A stretch of 64,000 nt of DNA from Streptococcus constellatus subsp. constellatus. GTDB lineage: Bacteria > Bacillota > Bacilli > Lactobacillales > Streptococcaceae. Shown piece by piece: positions 1 through 9,003 of the stretch (its first letter is position 1; each line of letters opens with the position of its first letter). Below the pieces are notes generated by a model, which made no database searches, had not been told where the DNA came from, and saw only the letters and a list, made by a program, of their open reading frames with translations. Location of the stretch: the NCBI RefSeq assembly GCF_023167545.1, contig NZ_AP014647.1:1178001-1242000 (forward strand). The letters are read 5' to 3'. The translations under genes were made by a program, and so were the position numbers.

Positions 1-902
1 TCAACAAAATTCATCGTTTCAAGTAAAGGTCCTGCAATTCCTAACGACAAAATAATAACTACTATAAATGTTTCTATACTCAAACTTCCATTGATGTAAA
101 AATACCAGCCAACCGGAAGGATTGTTATCATTGTAGTAGGCGATATATTTTTTGATAAAGACACAGGAAGTTGACAGCTTCTCATCCATTCATAGAAATA
201 CTTTGCATTTGCAATAACCTTATCTTTATATTTTGCATATGACCTTTTATCCTGATTGAAGGTTTTGATCACTTCTATTCCGTTAACATACTCCACAATT
301 GCCGAGTTCATTTCACGACTAACTTTTACAGATCCTTCATACTGAGCAGCGTAGTTTTTCATCACAAGTCCCATGAAAAACATTCCTAAAGGAATAGAAA
401 CTAATGACAATAACGCCATTCTCCAGTCAAGAAATAACAAATATATGAATATACTCAAAGAGCCTAATATATTGGATGTCATTTCAGGTAATAAGTGTGC
501 AAGAGGTTTCTCCATACTTTCGACCTGATCGACTATAATTTGCTTTAAATTACCGCTTGGAATATTTATTATTTCTCCCAATGGCATCTTTGGAAGTTTA
601 TCAAGCATTCTTAAACGAATATCTTTTAGTACACTAAAAGTCGCTTTATGAGATACTGATAATGCTAAAGAATATAAAATTGATTTCAAAGCATATGATA
701 GCAAGCCTATGCCAAGCCACATAAGATAAACCTTGCTGTCTTCAATTCCATTCACTAAATAAACTAAAATGCGACTTGCCGCAATGTATGGAACAATCCC
801 CGCTAAAACACCAATACTCGCTATAAATACTGATGTCTTTAATTTTGGATGTTCATCATGTGCAAGCTCCCACAATATTGCAGTAGGACTTTTTTCTTTC
901 AT
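1..902 (-). CDS. ABC exporter-type protein, membrane-domain part (cut by window edge)
   Basis: The visible 300 residues form the transmembrane half of a type IV ABC transporter (ABC_membrane fold, MsbA/MdlB-like). Hydrophobic helices lie near residues 20-65, 130-175 and from 240 on, and the coupling-helix region (HKATFSVLKDIRLRMLDKLP) is recognisable. The nucleotide-binding domain would lie left of the window. The start ATG follows a GGAGGTG ribosome site. It is the gene after the ECF-type ATPase in the cargo operon, so it probably works with that transporter or with a second half-transporter further left. Whether it imports or exports cannot be decided; exporter-fold importers of metallophores are known, but no substrate is visible here. 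Confidence 0.8.
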   Translation of the reverse strand, partial: MKEKSPTAILWELAHDEHPKLKTSVFIASIGVLAGIVPYIAASRILVYLVNGIEDSKVYLMWLGIGLLSYALKSILYSLALSVSHKATFSVLKDIRLRMLDKLPKMPLGEIINIPSGNLKQIIVDQVESMEKPLAHLLPEMTSNILGSLSIFIYLLFLDWRMALLSLVSIPLGMFFMGLVMKNYAAQYEGSVKVSREMNSAIVEYVNGIEVIKTFNQDKRSYAKYKDKVIANAKYFYEWMRSCQLPVSLSKNISPTTMITILPVGWYFYINGSLSIETFIVVIILSLGIAGPLLETMNFV

Positions 903-935
903 TTCAACACCTCCATAGTTCTATCTATTTACATT

Positions 936-1790
936 TCATTTCAAAAATTCATATATTGCACCATCGCATTGTTTTATAAATTCAAAATCATGCGTGATTA
1001 TAATAATAGTTTTTCCTTGCTCTACCATTTGATTTAAAAATCCAATCAAAATATCCATTTGCATTTTGCAAAGTCCACTCGTTGGCTCATCAAACACTAT
1101 GATTGGTTTTTGACTTACCATAGACATAGCAAGCAACAATCTCTGTTTTTCACCACCTGATAACGAACTTGGGTGCATTTCTTTTTTATTAAATAAATGT
1201 ACCTTTCTTAAGGCTTCATTTTTCAAATTATCCTGTTTTGTAACTGTTCCAATTTCCTGCCATACAGATTCTGTGAAAAGTTGATAATTAACATCTTGCA
1301 TGACTGCAAAGATATTCTCGTACCGTTTTTTGAGCTTTTCTCCCTTATAAAAAACTTCTCCCTTGCCTTTTATAGTTCCCATAAGTAAATTGATAAAAGT
1401 ACTTTTCCCAACACCGTTTTGTCCAATAATGAAATTTATCCCGGTATTAAAAGAAACACTAAAATCAAAAATTGTATTCTTATCGTATGTTTTTTTGAAA
1501 TGTAGACATGTTATTGATTCATTAACAAAGTTTGATGGAGTATTTTTTTGTAACATATCTACTTTTTCATATTGTCTATTTAAGAAATCACTCTTAAAAA
1601 TTTCATTGAAATTTCTTAAATTATGTTTTTCTGAAACTCTTACAAAGAAATCATCACTAAAATATTCTTTCGTGTATTCTTTAAAAGTTTTATTTTCTAT
1701 TACACACAGCTTGTCTACAATGTCTTTCAAATAAAATAATCTATGCTCGACAATGATTATGATTTTATTTCTTTTTTTTAATATAAACAA
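936..1790 (-). pseudogene. C-terminal part of ECF-type dual ABC ATPase, severed by Tn916
   Basis: This is the distal part of a two-NBD energy-coupling ATPase. It begins with the H-loop region of the first NBD (IIIIVEHRLFYL). The complete second NBD follows: Walker A GQNGVGKST, signature LSGGEKQR, Walker B IIVFDEPTSGL and H-loop IIIITHD. The apparent TTG start and the first codons come from the Tn916 end, so there is no native start. Joined to the fragment at 19805..20371 it restores one continuous protein of roughly 465 residues, the usual size of this family. A translated product would have only one complete NBD. Confidence 0.88.
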
Positions 1791-1810
1791 AGTATAAATT
1801 TCTAATTATC
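1791..1810. repeat. Tn916 right-end terminal inverted repeat
   Basis: AGTATAAATTTCTAATTATC read inward matches the inward-read left end (AGCATAAAAATCTAGTTATC) at 16 of 20 positions. The 150 bp from here to the int stop is AT-rich and holds no gene; it is the usual integrase-binding end region. Confidence 0.75.
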
Positions 1811-1958
1811 TTTTTATATTTTCTTAAATGCTCGTAAAGCCTTATTCTATGTGCTTTCGAGTATTTTTACTGTAGGAAGATACTTCACGTTTCTTTGCAT
1901 ATTTCCTCATGTCTTAGCTGTCAGAAGTGGTAAATAAGTAGTAAATTCATTTGTACTA

Positions 1959-3176
1959 CTAAGCAACAAGACGCTCCTGTTGCTTCTCTTTATTCAAGCG
2001 TTTCATTTCTGCCATTGCAGAATCGAATGTTGCATGTGCGTAATAGTTCAGCGTCATGGCTATATTAGCATGTCCCATAATGTACTGTAATGCCTTTGGA
2101 TTCATTCCTGCATTTGCATAGTTGGTACAGAATGTATGTCGCAAACTATGTGGAGTGATGTGTGGCAATTTATCCTCGTTATACTTATTGTATTTCTTAA
2201 CAAGACCTTTCATCATGCCGTTGTAATCACTTGCCACTTTTGGATAGTTCTTTCTATTAAGAAAGAGAAAATCACTATATCCATCAATCTCAACACGCTT
2301 ATCATTCTTTCGATTCGCTAACACTCGCTTAAATGCTTGATAGGCTTCTTCAACCATAGGAACTTGACGTTCGCCACTTTTGGTCTTTGGTGTTTCAATG
2401 TAGTACCCAATTTCAGTATCTCTCAATAGCTGATGGTCTATATTGACAAGACGATTCTCAAAATCTAAATCTGGAAGTGTCAAACCACCAAACTCTGAAA
2501 TACGAAGACCTGTTTTTAAGAGTATCAGAATTTCATCATAATTTTTGCTGTAGGTTTTATCAGCTTTTGCAAAGGCTAACAGTTTTTCTTCCTGTTCTTC
2601 TGTTAGTACGGTCTTAGGGACAGTATCATCATCAAGAACTGCTTTCAGTTGAAAGTCAAATGGATTCTTCCGAACACAATCATCTTGTATAGCAATATAG
2701 AATGAAGCCTTTAAAGAACGTTTGTAGTTATTGATGGTTTGATAAGCATAACCATTTTCACTCATTCTAATAGCCCATTCTTTAGCGTCTGATGGCTTAA
2801 TACTGTCAATACTTCTTACACCTAACTTGTCTTTCTTCAAAATATCCATAAGATATTTGCGTCCAGTTTCAGTGTTTTTTCTAACCTTTGGTCTTTGAGC
2901 GTTCTGTTTTGCGTAAAGCTGGCAGAGTGTCATTTTCTTTCCTACAACATCAATACCATCATGAATGTCTTTCTGTAACTCTGCGATTTTCTCTCTAAGT
3001 GAGATACAATCACGCTTTCCTGCTGGTACTCGGTCTGTAGCCACAAGTTTCCACGAGTAAACAAATTGCGGTTCTCCAAATGAATCTATATATTTGTATA
3101 AGTATCTTCCGTCTTTTCGTTGGCTCTCTCCAGTCTTTAAGATTCGACCTTTATTGTCACGTCTTTTTTCTGACAT
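1959..3176 (-). CDS. int: Tn916 tyrosine recombinase (integrase)
   Basis: This 405-residue integrase catalyses excision and integration of Tn916. The N-terminal part (about residues 1-75) is the arm-type DNA-binding domain, followed by a SAM-like core-binding domain and the catalytic domain. Catalytic residues are visible: Arg in KTGLRISEF, His-x-x-Arg in PHSLRHTF, His in MGHANIAM and the nucleophile Tyr379 in NYYAH. Length and sequence match Tn916 Int. It is the last gene before the right end and is transcribed outward, towards the severed ATPase fragment. Xis lies just upstream. Confidence 0.98.
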   Translation of the reverse strand: MSEKRRDNKGRILKTGESQRKDGRYLYKYIDSFGEPQFVYSWKLVATDRVPAGKRDCISLREKIAELQKDIHDGIDVVGKKMTLCQLYAKQNAQRPKVRKNTETGRKYLMDILKKDKLGVRSIDSIKPSDAKEWAIRMSENGYAYQTINNYKRSLKASFYIAIQDDCVRKNPFDFQLKAVLDDDTVPKTVLTEEQEEKLLAFAKADKTYSKNYDEILILLKTGLRISEFGGLTLPDLDFENRLVNIDHQLLRDTEIGYYIETPKTKSGERQVPMVEEAYQAFKRVLANRKNDKRVEIDGYSDFLFLNRKNYPKVASDYNGMMKGLVKKYNKYNEDKLPHITPHSLRHTFCTNYANAGMNPKALQYIMGHANIAMTLNYYAHATFDSAMAEMKRLNKEKQQERLVA

Positions 3177-3257
3177 GGCATTTGCTCCTTTCCTTTATGG
3201 AAAGAGCCTTGATACGACTTAATACTATTTTATCATATACAAGACCCTTTGGCGACG

Positions 3258-3461
3258 CTAGATTGCGTCCAATGTATCTATAATTTTTTCAAATTGTTTT
3301 CGTTTAATCTGAATACGATTGCCATTCATAATCAGCCAATTTGCATTTTTATTTTCCTCTGCCAAGCGTCGTAGCTTGTTTTCGCCAATACGAAAATATT
3401 TTGACGCTTCTTCAATGGTTAGGGTATAACGTTCCCAAATAGGAATGTCAGTCTGCTTCAT
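3258..3461 (-). CDS. xis: Tn916 excisionase
   Basis: This 67-residue basic protein has a winged-helix excisionase fold ([27 protein letters not shown]). It has the length and sequence expected of Tn916 Xis, which binds near the transposon ends and helps Int in excision. The GGAGG ribosome site precedes the ATG at good spacing, and the gene lies 81 bp upstream of int, forming the recombination module. Confidence 0.97.
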
Positions 3462-3921
3462 AAAATCCTCCTTTCCAAATCACTTATTTGGATTTCATAA
3501 AAGTTGTTTTACCAGCAATCGAACAGCTTTAGCAAAGCTCACGGGAGTTCCACCCCTGCATGGTTCTCATGTAGCCATACTCATTGCCTGCGACGGTTTT
3601 ATCACGCTCGGACTATTGACTGTATGGGAGTATCATTATCACGATAAGAATGTCGTTGCAGGCAATCCTGCTAAAGATTGCTTCTCGGATCACTAACATG
3701 AATCGCTCGCTATCTTTATAAGATAGGTCATGGCGGTTAGTTCCGTTGGCTCTTTTCTTATCGAAACGTATTCGATTACTTTTATTCAGTTTTCAAAGAA
3801 CAATGGCTCGTTAGCCTATCAAAACACATTGAAAGCTCAATATGCTTTGGTGGAATAACAAACCTCCCTGTTCGGGAAGCGTGGAATGGTTTAGCACGCT
3901 TCCACGAAAGGAGAGAGGATA
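3462..3921. other. xis-orf8 intergenic stretch of Tn916
   Basis: These 460 bp hold no convincing gene. A plus-strand frame of 83 codons (3445..3696) crosses the xis start and is the historical orf5 position; it has no recognisable domain and no clear ribosome site. An inverted repeat GGAAGCGTG/CACGCTTCC (3875..3903) sits directly after the orf8 stop and may slow transcription between orf8 and xis. The stretch is a usual part of Tn916. Confidence 0.5.
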
Positions 3922-4152
3922 TTACTTAATTTCAAATGACAAAATCTTTGTAATCAGTCTGGTTTCCATTCTTCCACGTAAGACTTCATCAACGACCATA
4001 CTTTGATTGCCATATTCATCTTTCATAAGTCGTAGGGAACGCTTCGTTATGTACCCTCTGTAATGATGTAGAATCTGGTTAATCGCTTCGGTATCGGCAT
4101 CTGTTGCCTTTACAATGAGAGGAAAGGGAATCATAGGATATTGTGTTTTCAT
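3922..4152 (-). CDS. orf8: Tn916 Orf8, helix-turn-helix domain protein
   Basis: The 76-residue protein resembles the short HTH_16-type proteins paired with Orf7 in Tn916-like elements (ADTEAINQILHHYRGYITKRSLR). It overlaps the orf7 stop by 4 bp, so the two are translationally coupled. In Tn916 the orf7-orf8 pair lies between the tet(M) read-through transcript and xis-int and is thought to be needed for activation of recombination and transfer genes. The exact biochemical role of Orf8 is not established. Confidence 0.9.
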   Translation of the reverse strand: MKTQYPMIPFPLIVKATDADTEAINQILHHYRGYITKRSLRLMKDEYGNQSMVVDEVLRGRMETRLITKILSFEIK

Positions 4153-4571
4153 TCTTCAAATTCCTCCATAAACTTTTTAATTAAGGCTAGTCCACTGGTT
4201 CTATGCCGATAGACAGTAGAACGGTTCAATTTCAACAGGTCTGCAATTTCTGAATCGCTCATGTCCATAAAGTAAAACAGCAGTAGAATTTCACGTTTCT
4301 TGTCTGGCAACTCACGTAATGCTTCACTCAACAAATCATTTTCAACGCCTACTGATAACCCATTGAGTGTAAAAATCTGAAAGTCAGTTGAATAGTTATC
4401 TGTTGTCGCAAACTGGCTAACAAGATAATCGCCAACATCCGAAAAGGACACCTCACGCTTTGCAATCCTTGAAAGATAAAGCATATAATTCTTTCGCTCG
4501 TCTTCCATAGCACGTTTACAGATATAGTCAAACTGATTTTCTATTGTGGTCTGAAAAGAAGATGGTTTCAT
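4149..4571 (-). CDS. orf7: Tn916 Orf7, sigma-70-like regulator
   Basis: A 140-residue sigma-factor-like protein. The C-terminal half has a region 4-type helix-turn-helix (DMSDSEIADLLKLNRSTVYRHR). The ATG chosen follows AAAGGGGG at 8-nt spacing; a GTG three codons earlier overlaps the ribosome site and is less likely. In Tn916, transcription reaching orf7 and orf8 from the tetracycline-induced tet(M) promoter is the step that turns on xis-int and, after circularisation, the transfer genes. Confidence 0.92.
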   Translation of the reverse strand: MKPSSFQTTIENQFDYICKRAMEDERKNYMLYLSRIAKREVSFSDVGDYLVSQFATTDNYSTDFQIFTLNGLSVGVENDLLSEALRELPDKKREILLLFYFMDMSDSEIADLLKLNRSTVYRHRTSGLALIKKFMEEFEE

Positions 4572-4799
4572 GTTTCTCACCCCCTTTCTGTCTAGGAAAG
4601 GAAGTGAGCCTTGCTCGTTTATCTCCTTTCACTCTTAGTCCCAATGTGAAAGGGGGATTTGTTGCATTACTGATAAATAAACTTTGTAAAAAAGTTCTGA
4701 ATAGCCAAAAAAGCATATAAACAGATTTATTTCTCTGTTTACATGCTTCTGTTATTCTATCTATATGATTTATAAAACCACATTGGTGGACGTACTTAT

Positions 4800-4871
4800 C
4801 TATTGCAGATAGACGACTTTTTTTGACAAGAACCCAATGTAAGGAAATTTATTGTATATGATGTACTTCAT
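4800..4871 (-). CDS. possible small Tn916 leader peptide in the orf10 region
   Basis: A 23-codon frame (MKYIIYNKFPYIGF...) starts at an ATG eight bases after a GGAGG. It lies in the 500-bp gap between orf7 and the orf9/orf6 pair, in the path of transcripts running from tet(M) to orf7. A leader or attenuator role is possible but unproven. The rest of the gap shows only AT-rich sequence and putative promoters. Confidence 0.35.
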   Translation of the reverse strand: MKYIIYNKFPYIGFLSKKVVYLQ

Positions 4872-5075
4872 GGCGACGTTGACCTCCAACAAACCGCCAT
4901 TTGGAAGTAATATACAATATTTTAACAGCGTAAATAGCACTACCATATAACGGTTTTTTTTATTGGCGTTTAGTAGTGCTTTTTATTAAATATAAACCTA
5001 TAAACCATATAACACGTTTTTCTATACCTGTTTTTAATTCAGTAGGAACAATAAAATGTATAGAGGTGGTCTACT

Positions 5076-5429
5076 ATGCGTAAAAAAGAAGATAAATATG
5101 ATTTTAGAGCCTTTGGTTTAGCCATTAAAGAAGCTCGATTGAAACGAGGTTTAACTCGTGAACAAGTGGGAGCATTGATTGAAATTGACCCACGGTACTT
5201 AACTAATATTGAAAATAAAGGGCAACACCCCAGCATACAAGTTCTTTATGACCTTGTATCGTTACTTCATGTTTCCGTTGATGAATTTTTCTTACCTGCT
5301 AATAACTTGGTAAAAAGCACCCGACGATTACAGATAGAGAAATACATGGATAGCTTTACAGACAAAGAACTATCCTTAATGGAATCTTTAGCCAGCGGTA
5401 TCAACGAAGCAAGAAACATCGAAGACTAA
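5076..5429 (+). CDS. orf9: Tn916 Orf9, XRE-family repressor
   Basis: The 117-residue protein has an N-terminal helix-turn-helix of the Cro/CI type (residues about 10-65: [20 protein letters not shown], then [10 protein letters not shown]). It is the only gene on the plus strand within Tn916. In the accepted Tn916 model Orf9 represses the orf7 promoter, and antisense transcription through it from tet(M) relieves repression. The GAGGTGG ribosome site precedes the ATG. It converges with orf6 at a shared bidirectional terminator. Confidence 0.95.
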   Translation: MRKKEDKYDFRAFGLAIKEARLKRGLTREQVGALIEIDPRYLTNIENKGQHPSIQVLYDLVSLLHVSVDEFFLPANNLVKSTRRLQIEKYMDSFTDKELSLMESLASGINEARNIED

Positions 5430-5454
5430 TTAAAAGAATCCATACATAACGGAA

Positions 5455-5499
5455 AGAGCCGATAAAATGAGATTGTATTAATCTCATTTTATCGGCTCT
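5455..5499. terminator. bidirectional terminator between orf9 and orf6/tet(M)
   Basis: Two perfect 18-nt arms (5455..5472 and 5482..5499) enclose a 9-nt loop. The arm begins AGAGCCGATAAAATGAGA. It lies after the orf9 stop and overlaps the end of orf6. Incomplete termination here would allow tet(M) transcripts to continue across orf9 to orf7. Confidence 0.75.
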
Positions 5500-5677
5500 G
5501 CGTCTTTGCGTCTGGCTCTGTAATCACAGTTACTTTGAACTGCTTTATTTCAATTAAATTTTCTTGTCTGCATTTCGGACAATAGAGGGGGAATTTTTTT
5601 AATTCAGTATCTTCCCTTATCTTTAATCGTGTTTTATTTCCACATACAGGACACAATATCCACTTGTAGTTTATAAT
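5489..5677 (-). CDS. orf6: Tn916 Orf6, cysteine-rich KTR-domain protein
   Basis: About 62 residues with two zinc-ribbon-like knuckles: CPVCGNKTRLKIRED (Cys-x2-Cys and the KTR motif) and CPKCRQ. It matches the Cys_rich_KTR family usually found after tet(M). No ATG, GTG or TTG lies in frame at the N-terminus. AAAGGAGGAG is followed at normal spacing by ATT, so a non-canonical ATT (or ATA) start is inferred. Its role is unknown. Confidence 0.75.
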   Translation of the reverse strand: MINYKWILCPVCGNKTRLKIREDTELKKFPLYCPKCRQENLIEIKQFKVTVITEPDAKTQSR

Positions 5678-5774
5678 AACTATCTCCTCCTTTACACTTT
5701 AATTCAAATCTTTATTAAAAAATATTTCATCTTATTTAACAAGAAACCATATTTATATAACAACATAAAATACA

Positions 5775-7694
5775 CTAAGTTATTTTATTGAACATATATC
5801 GTACTTTATCTATCCGACTATTTGGACGACGGGGCTGGCAAACAGGTTCACCGGTAGTAACATGGTACCCTTTTAACTCTGTTAAACAAACACTACGTCC
5901 ATTTGTAAAGAAAGTTAAATCACTACGATATTCTTGAATACACCGAGCAGGGATTTCTCCACTAAGAATGACCTCATTATTTTTCAATTGAGTGTCTACG
6001 ATGTTCGCACAATATTTAGGAGCATCGTTGTATGCTCGTGAAAGATATTCCTGTGGCGCATAAATTTTAAAACTAAGATATGGCTCTAACAATTCTGTTC
6101 CAGCTTTTTTTAAGACTTGTTCCAATACAATAGGAGCAAGCATCCGAAAATCTGCTGGGGTACTAACAGGGCTATAGTATAAGCCATACTTAAAACAGAT
6201 TTTACAGTCCGTCACATTCCAACCATACAATCCTTGTTCACAGCCATAGCGTATCCCCTCCATAACTGCATTTTGAAACGATTGATTTAAGTATCCAAGA
6301 GAAACCGAGCTCTCATACTGCATTCCACTTCCCAACGGAAGCGGTGATACAGATAAACCAATGGAAGCCCAGAAAGGATTTGGCGGCACTTCGATGTGAA
6401 TGGTATATTCTGCATTTTTTAACGGTCTCTCCATATAAATGACTGTAGGCTCTTTTAGTTCTATCTCCACATGATACTTTTCTTGCAACAGTGCACTAAT
6501 CACTTCCATTTGTACTTTCCCTAAGAAAGAAAGTATAATTTCATGTGTCGTAGAATCCACGTAATATCGTAGAAGCGGATCACTATCTGAGATTTCCAAA
6601 AGGGCATCAAGCAACATTTCTCTCTGTTCAGGTTTACTCGGTTCAACAGTTGTTTGTAGTAGAGGGTGCGGATTTTCAATCTTTTTTCTCTGTGGCAATA
6701 GTTTTGTATCTCCAAGAACACTATTTAACTTCAAAAACTCATTTTGCAAAATAACAATTTCTCCAGAATAAGCTCTATCAATCTTACATAATTCACCATT
6801 TATTGAAGTATACATTTCTGTAACTTTTATTTTTTCTTTTTCTGATACTCTAACCGAATCTCGTAAATGTAGTACTCCACTATAAAGGCGTATATATGCA
6901 AGACGTTGTCTTTTTTTTGTATATTCAATTTTGAAAACATTTCCGCAAAGTTCAGACGGACCTCGATGTGTTGATGAATAAAATTTATTAGTAATAACTT
7001 CTATAAGGTTATCAATCCCTATATTACTTTTTGCACTTCCATGATAAAGAGGGAACAGAGAACAATTCTGAAATCTTATGCTTTCCTCTTGTTCGAGTTC
7101 CAATGCTTCTAATGATTTACCGGACATATATTTCTCTAAAAGGTAATCGTTTCCCTCTATTACCGTATCCCATTGTTCAGATTCGGTAAAGTTCGTCACA
7201 CACATATTAGGATACAGTTCTACCTTCTGTTTGATTACAATTTCGGCAGAAAGTTTCTCTTTAATATCCTGATAAACCGTTGATAAATCAATTCCATTTT
7301 GGTCAATCTTATTGATAAAAAAGATTGTGGGAATCCCCATTTTCCTAAGTGCATGAAATAATATACGAGTTTGTGCTTGTACGCCATCTTTTGCAGAAAT
7401 CAGTAGAATTGCCCCATCTAAAACTGATAATGAACGATATACTTCTGCTAAGAAATCCATATGTCCTGGCGTGTCTATGATGTTCACCTTCGTATTTTCC
7501 CACTGAAAAGAGGTTATTCCTGTCTGAATTGTAATTCCTCTCTGACGTTCTAAAAGCGTATTATCCGTCCTCGTTGTACCTTTGTCCACGCTTCCTAATT
7601 CTGTAATCGCTCCACTGTTATATAATAAGCTTTCTGTTAAGGTAGTTTTTCCTGCATCAACATGAGCTAAAACTCCAATATTAATAATTTTCAT
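5775..7694 (-). CDS. tet(M): tetracycline resistance ribosomal protection protein Tet(M)
   Basis: A 639-residue translational GTPase related to EF-G that binds the ribosome and releases tetracycline. G-domain motifs: G1 [10 protein letters not shown]2 region RGITI, G3 DTPGHMDF and G4 NKID near residue 128. The C-terminus ([14 protein letters not shown]) matches Tet(M). The ATG is placed five codons inside the longest frame because GGAGG lies just before it and 639 is the family length. Expression is controlled by the upstream leader and attenuator. Scattered substitutions relative to the Tn916 prototype are seen from memory (for example [15 protein letters not shown]), consistent with the allelic mosaicism known for tet(M). 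Confidence 0.98.
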   Translation of the reverse strand: MKIINIGVLAHVDAGKTTLTESLLYNSGAITELGSVDKGTTRTDNTLLERQRGITIQTGITSFQWENTKVNIIDTPGHMDFLAEVYRSLSVLDGAILLISAKDGVQAQTRILFHALRKMGIPTIFFINKIDQNGIDLSTVYQDIKEKLSAEIVIKQKVELYPNMCVTNFTESEQWDTVIEGNDYLLEKYMSGKSLEALELEQEESIRFQNCSLFPLYHGSAKSNIGIDNLIEVITNKFYSSTHRGPSELCGNVFKIEYTKKRQRLAYIRLYSGVLHLRDSVRVSEKEKIKVTEMYTSINGELCKIDRAYSGEIVILQNEFLKLNSVLGDTKLLPQRKKIENPHPLLQTTVEPSKPEQREMLLDALLEISDSDPLLRYYVDSTTHEIILSFLGKVQMEVISALLQEKYHVEIELKEPTVIYMERPLKNAEYTIHIEVPPNPFWASIGLSVSPLPLGSGMQYESSVSLGYLNQSFQNAVMEGIRYGCEQGLYGWNVTDCKICFKYGLYYSPVSTPADFRMLAPIVLEQVLKKAGTELLEPYLSFKIYAPQEYLSRAYNDAPKYCANIVDTQLKNNEVILSGEIPARCIQEYRSDLTFFTNGRSVCLTELKGYHVTTGEPVCQPRRPNSRIDKVRYMFNKIT

Positions 7695-7709
7695 GTGATT
7701 TTCCTCCAT

Positions 7710-7796
7710 TCAAAAACCCAAAAGGGCATAAAAATCCCAGTGATAAATACTTTTATCACTGGGATTTTTATGCATAACCATAGGCATACAAAGCAT
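7710..7796 (-). CDS. orf12: tet(M) leader peptide (orf12)
   Basis: A 28-codon frame (MLCMPMVMHKNPSD..., ending YALLGF) lies 15 bp before the tet(M) start and matches the known Tn916 orf12 leader. Ribosome movement through it under tetracycline is thought to prevent formation of a termination hairpin and allow transcription into tet(M). Confidence 0.85.
   Translation of the reverse strand: MLCMPMVMHKNPSDKSIYHWDFYALLGF
7728..7771 (-). promoter_or_regulatory. tet(M) attenuator hairpin inside the leader
   Basis: A perfect 20-nt inverted repeat (ATAAAAATCCCAGTGATAAA and its complement, 4-nt loop) lies within the leader coding sequence. Ribosomes translating the leader would melt it, the structural basis of transcriptional attenuation at tet(M). 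Confidence 0.75.
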
Positions 7797-8070
7797 ACAG
7801 ATATTCTCCGGATACTTTAGAATCACATGATAAAGGTATTCTTAAACTGGGTACAAAAAACTAAGCCCTCCTAAAAAAGGACATCCAATTATTTGTTCCC
7901 ACTATCAAATTGACAGTTTATTTAAGAATACCTTGCCGCATATTTATTAACTCCTTTTAAATAGATACTTAAATAATAGCACGTAAGAGCATATTTGTAA
8001 AGGAATCTCCAATTTTTTATCAAAGAGAGTACGTGATTACAAAATAGCTGTAATAATGTACCAATATTTG
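7797..8070 (-). promoter_or_regulatory. tet(M) upstream control region
   Basis: A perfect 14-nt inverted repeat, AAGGTATTCTTAAA (7833..7846) and its complement (7921..7934), can bring the ends of a 75-bp region together. Inside it lie a smaller pair of G/C-rich arms (GGGTAC.../GCCC) and an AGGAGGGC block. This is the known tet(M) promoter-attenuator zone. I could not assign the promoter hexamers with confidence. No gene fits here. Confidence 0.5.
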
Positions 8071-9003
8071 TTATTCTATAATCTTCCAATTACTCCCGTT
8101 CTTTTCAAGTACCAAATCAAATTGAGATACCTGCGTTGCTTTGGTCTGCTGGTCGATATACTCCACTGTCAGCGATACCGTGACTTGATTATCCTTACGA
8201 TTGTGAATAGGATTTACCAGTTCTTGAAAGATGTACTCTTTTCCGATTGGTTTTAATATCCCGTCATTCACATAGTAGGAAAGTTCACTGGCTGTCGCTG
8301 TAGGATAGAGCTTGAAGAACGTCGTTAAAAACTCATTGATTTCATTGGTTGTAATGGAATCAACCGTCCCCTCACTTTCAATGGCTTTTGGTTTATAACT
8401 TGATTTCTTAGGTATGTTGGTAATGGTCGGATTCTTAACCAGTACCATATTTCCAGAACCATCTACATAGACACTCACTATATAAGCAGAGTGGACGGTC
8501 TTTGTATTTTCTCCCTCTGTAATGAGCTGGTCTACACTGTAGGTTACATTAAACTCATTGTCGCCAGTTGGCTCTACCGTCCATATCTGAAATCCTCTTA
8601 CAGAAGACGATACAGGAATATCTTTGCGTACTGTATCAACATTGAGAGCTTGAAGTTCATCTGTCAGATAGCCTTTTAGACTTTCCATTCGATTATCAAT
8701 GGACTTATCGGATTGCTCCCATGAATAGTAGACTTTCGCAAAGTTCTCTACAAAATTTTCTACATGATGAGTATCAACGTATTCCTTTTCTATGATAGTT
8801 GTTTCGTGAATAGTATGAGTATCTATAGCTGTAAAGTGCTTGAATATCGCAAAGCTGAAACTAAGCCCTAAAAGTACCCACAAGGCAATCACAACCTTTT
8901 TATGAGGATTGACCTTATAGACACGAGGTTTCTTTTCCTTTGGTATCTGTTTTTCTTTATTCTGATTTTTTCTAAATTTCATCATTAAATCTTCCTTTCT
9001 CAT
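8071..9003 (-). CDS. orf13: Tn916 Orf13, TcpC-like conjugation protein
   Basis: A 310-residue protein with a basic N-terminus, one transmembrane helix near residues 35-55 (VVIALWVLLGLSFSFAIF) and an extracellular C-terminal part typical of TcpC (NTF2-like, VirB8-related). TcpC is a bitopic scaffold of the Gram-positive mating channel. It overlaps orf14 by 4 bp and is the last gene of the transfer operon before tet(M). Confidence 0.92.
   Translation of the reverse strand: MRKEDLMMKFRKNQNKEKQIPKEKKPRVYKVNPHKKVVIALWVLLGLSFSFAIFKHFTAIDTHTIHETTIIEKEYVDTHHVENFVENFAKVYYSWEQSDKSIDNRMESLKGYLTDELQALNVDTVRKDIPVSSSVRGFQIWTVEPTGDNEFNVTYSVDQLITEGENTKTVHSAYIVSVYVDGSGNMVLVKNPTITNIPKKSSYKPKAIESEGTVDSITTNEINEFLTTFFKLYPTATASELSYYVNDGILKPIGKEYIFQELVNPIHNRKDNQVTVSLTVEYIDQQTKATQVSQFDLVLEKNGSNWKIIE

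Noticed and set aside
3445..3696. Plus-strand 83-codon frame at the historical orf5 position of Tn916
   Set aside because: It overlaps the xis start on the other strand, has no recognisable domain or ribosome site; mentioned only in the interval entry.
5775..7694. Alternative call as tet(O), tet(S) or a tet(O/M) mosaic
   Set aside because: N- and C-terminal sequences and the leader peptide fit tet(M), and it sits in the Tn916 position; only scattered substitutions were noticed.
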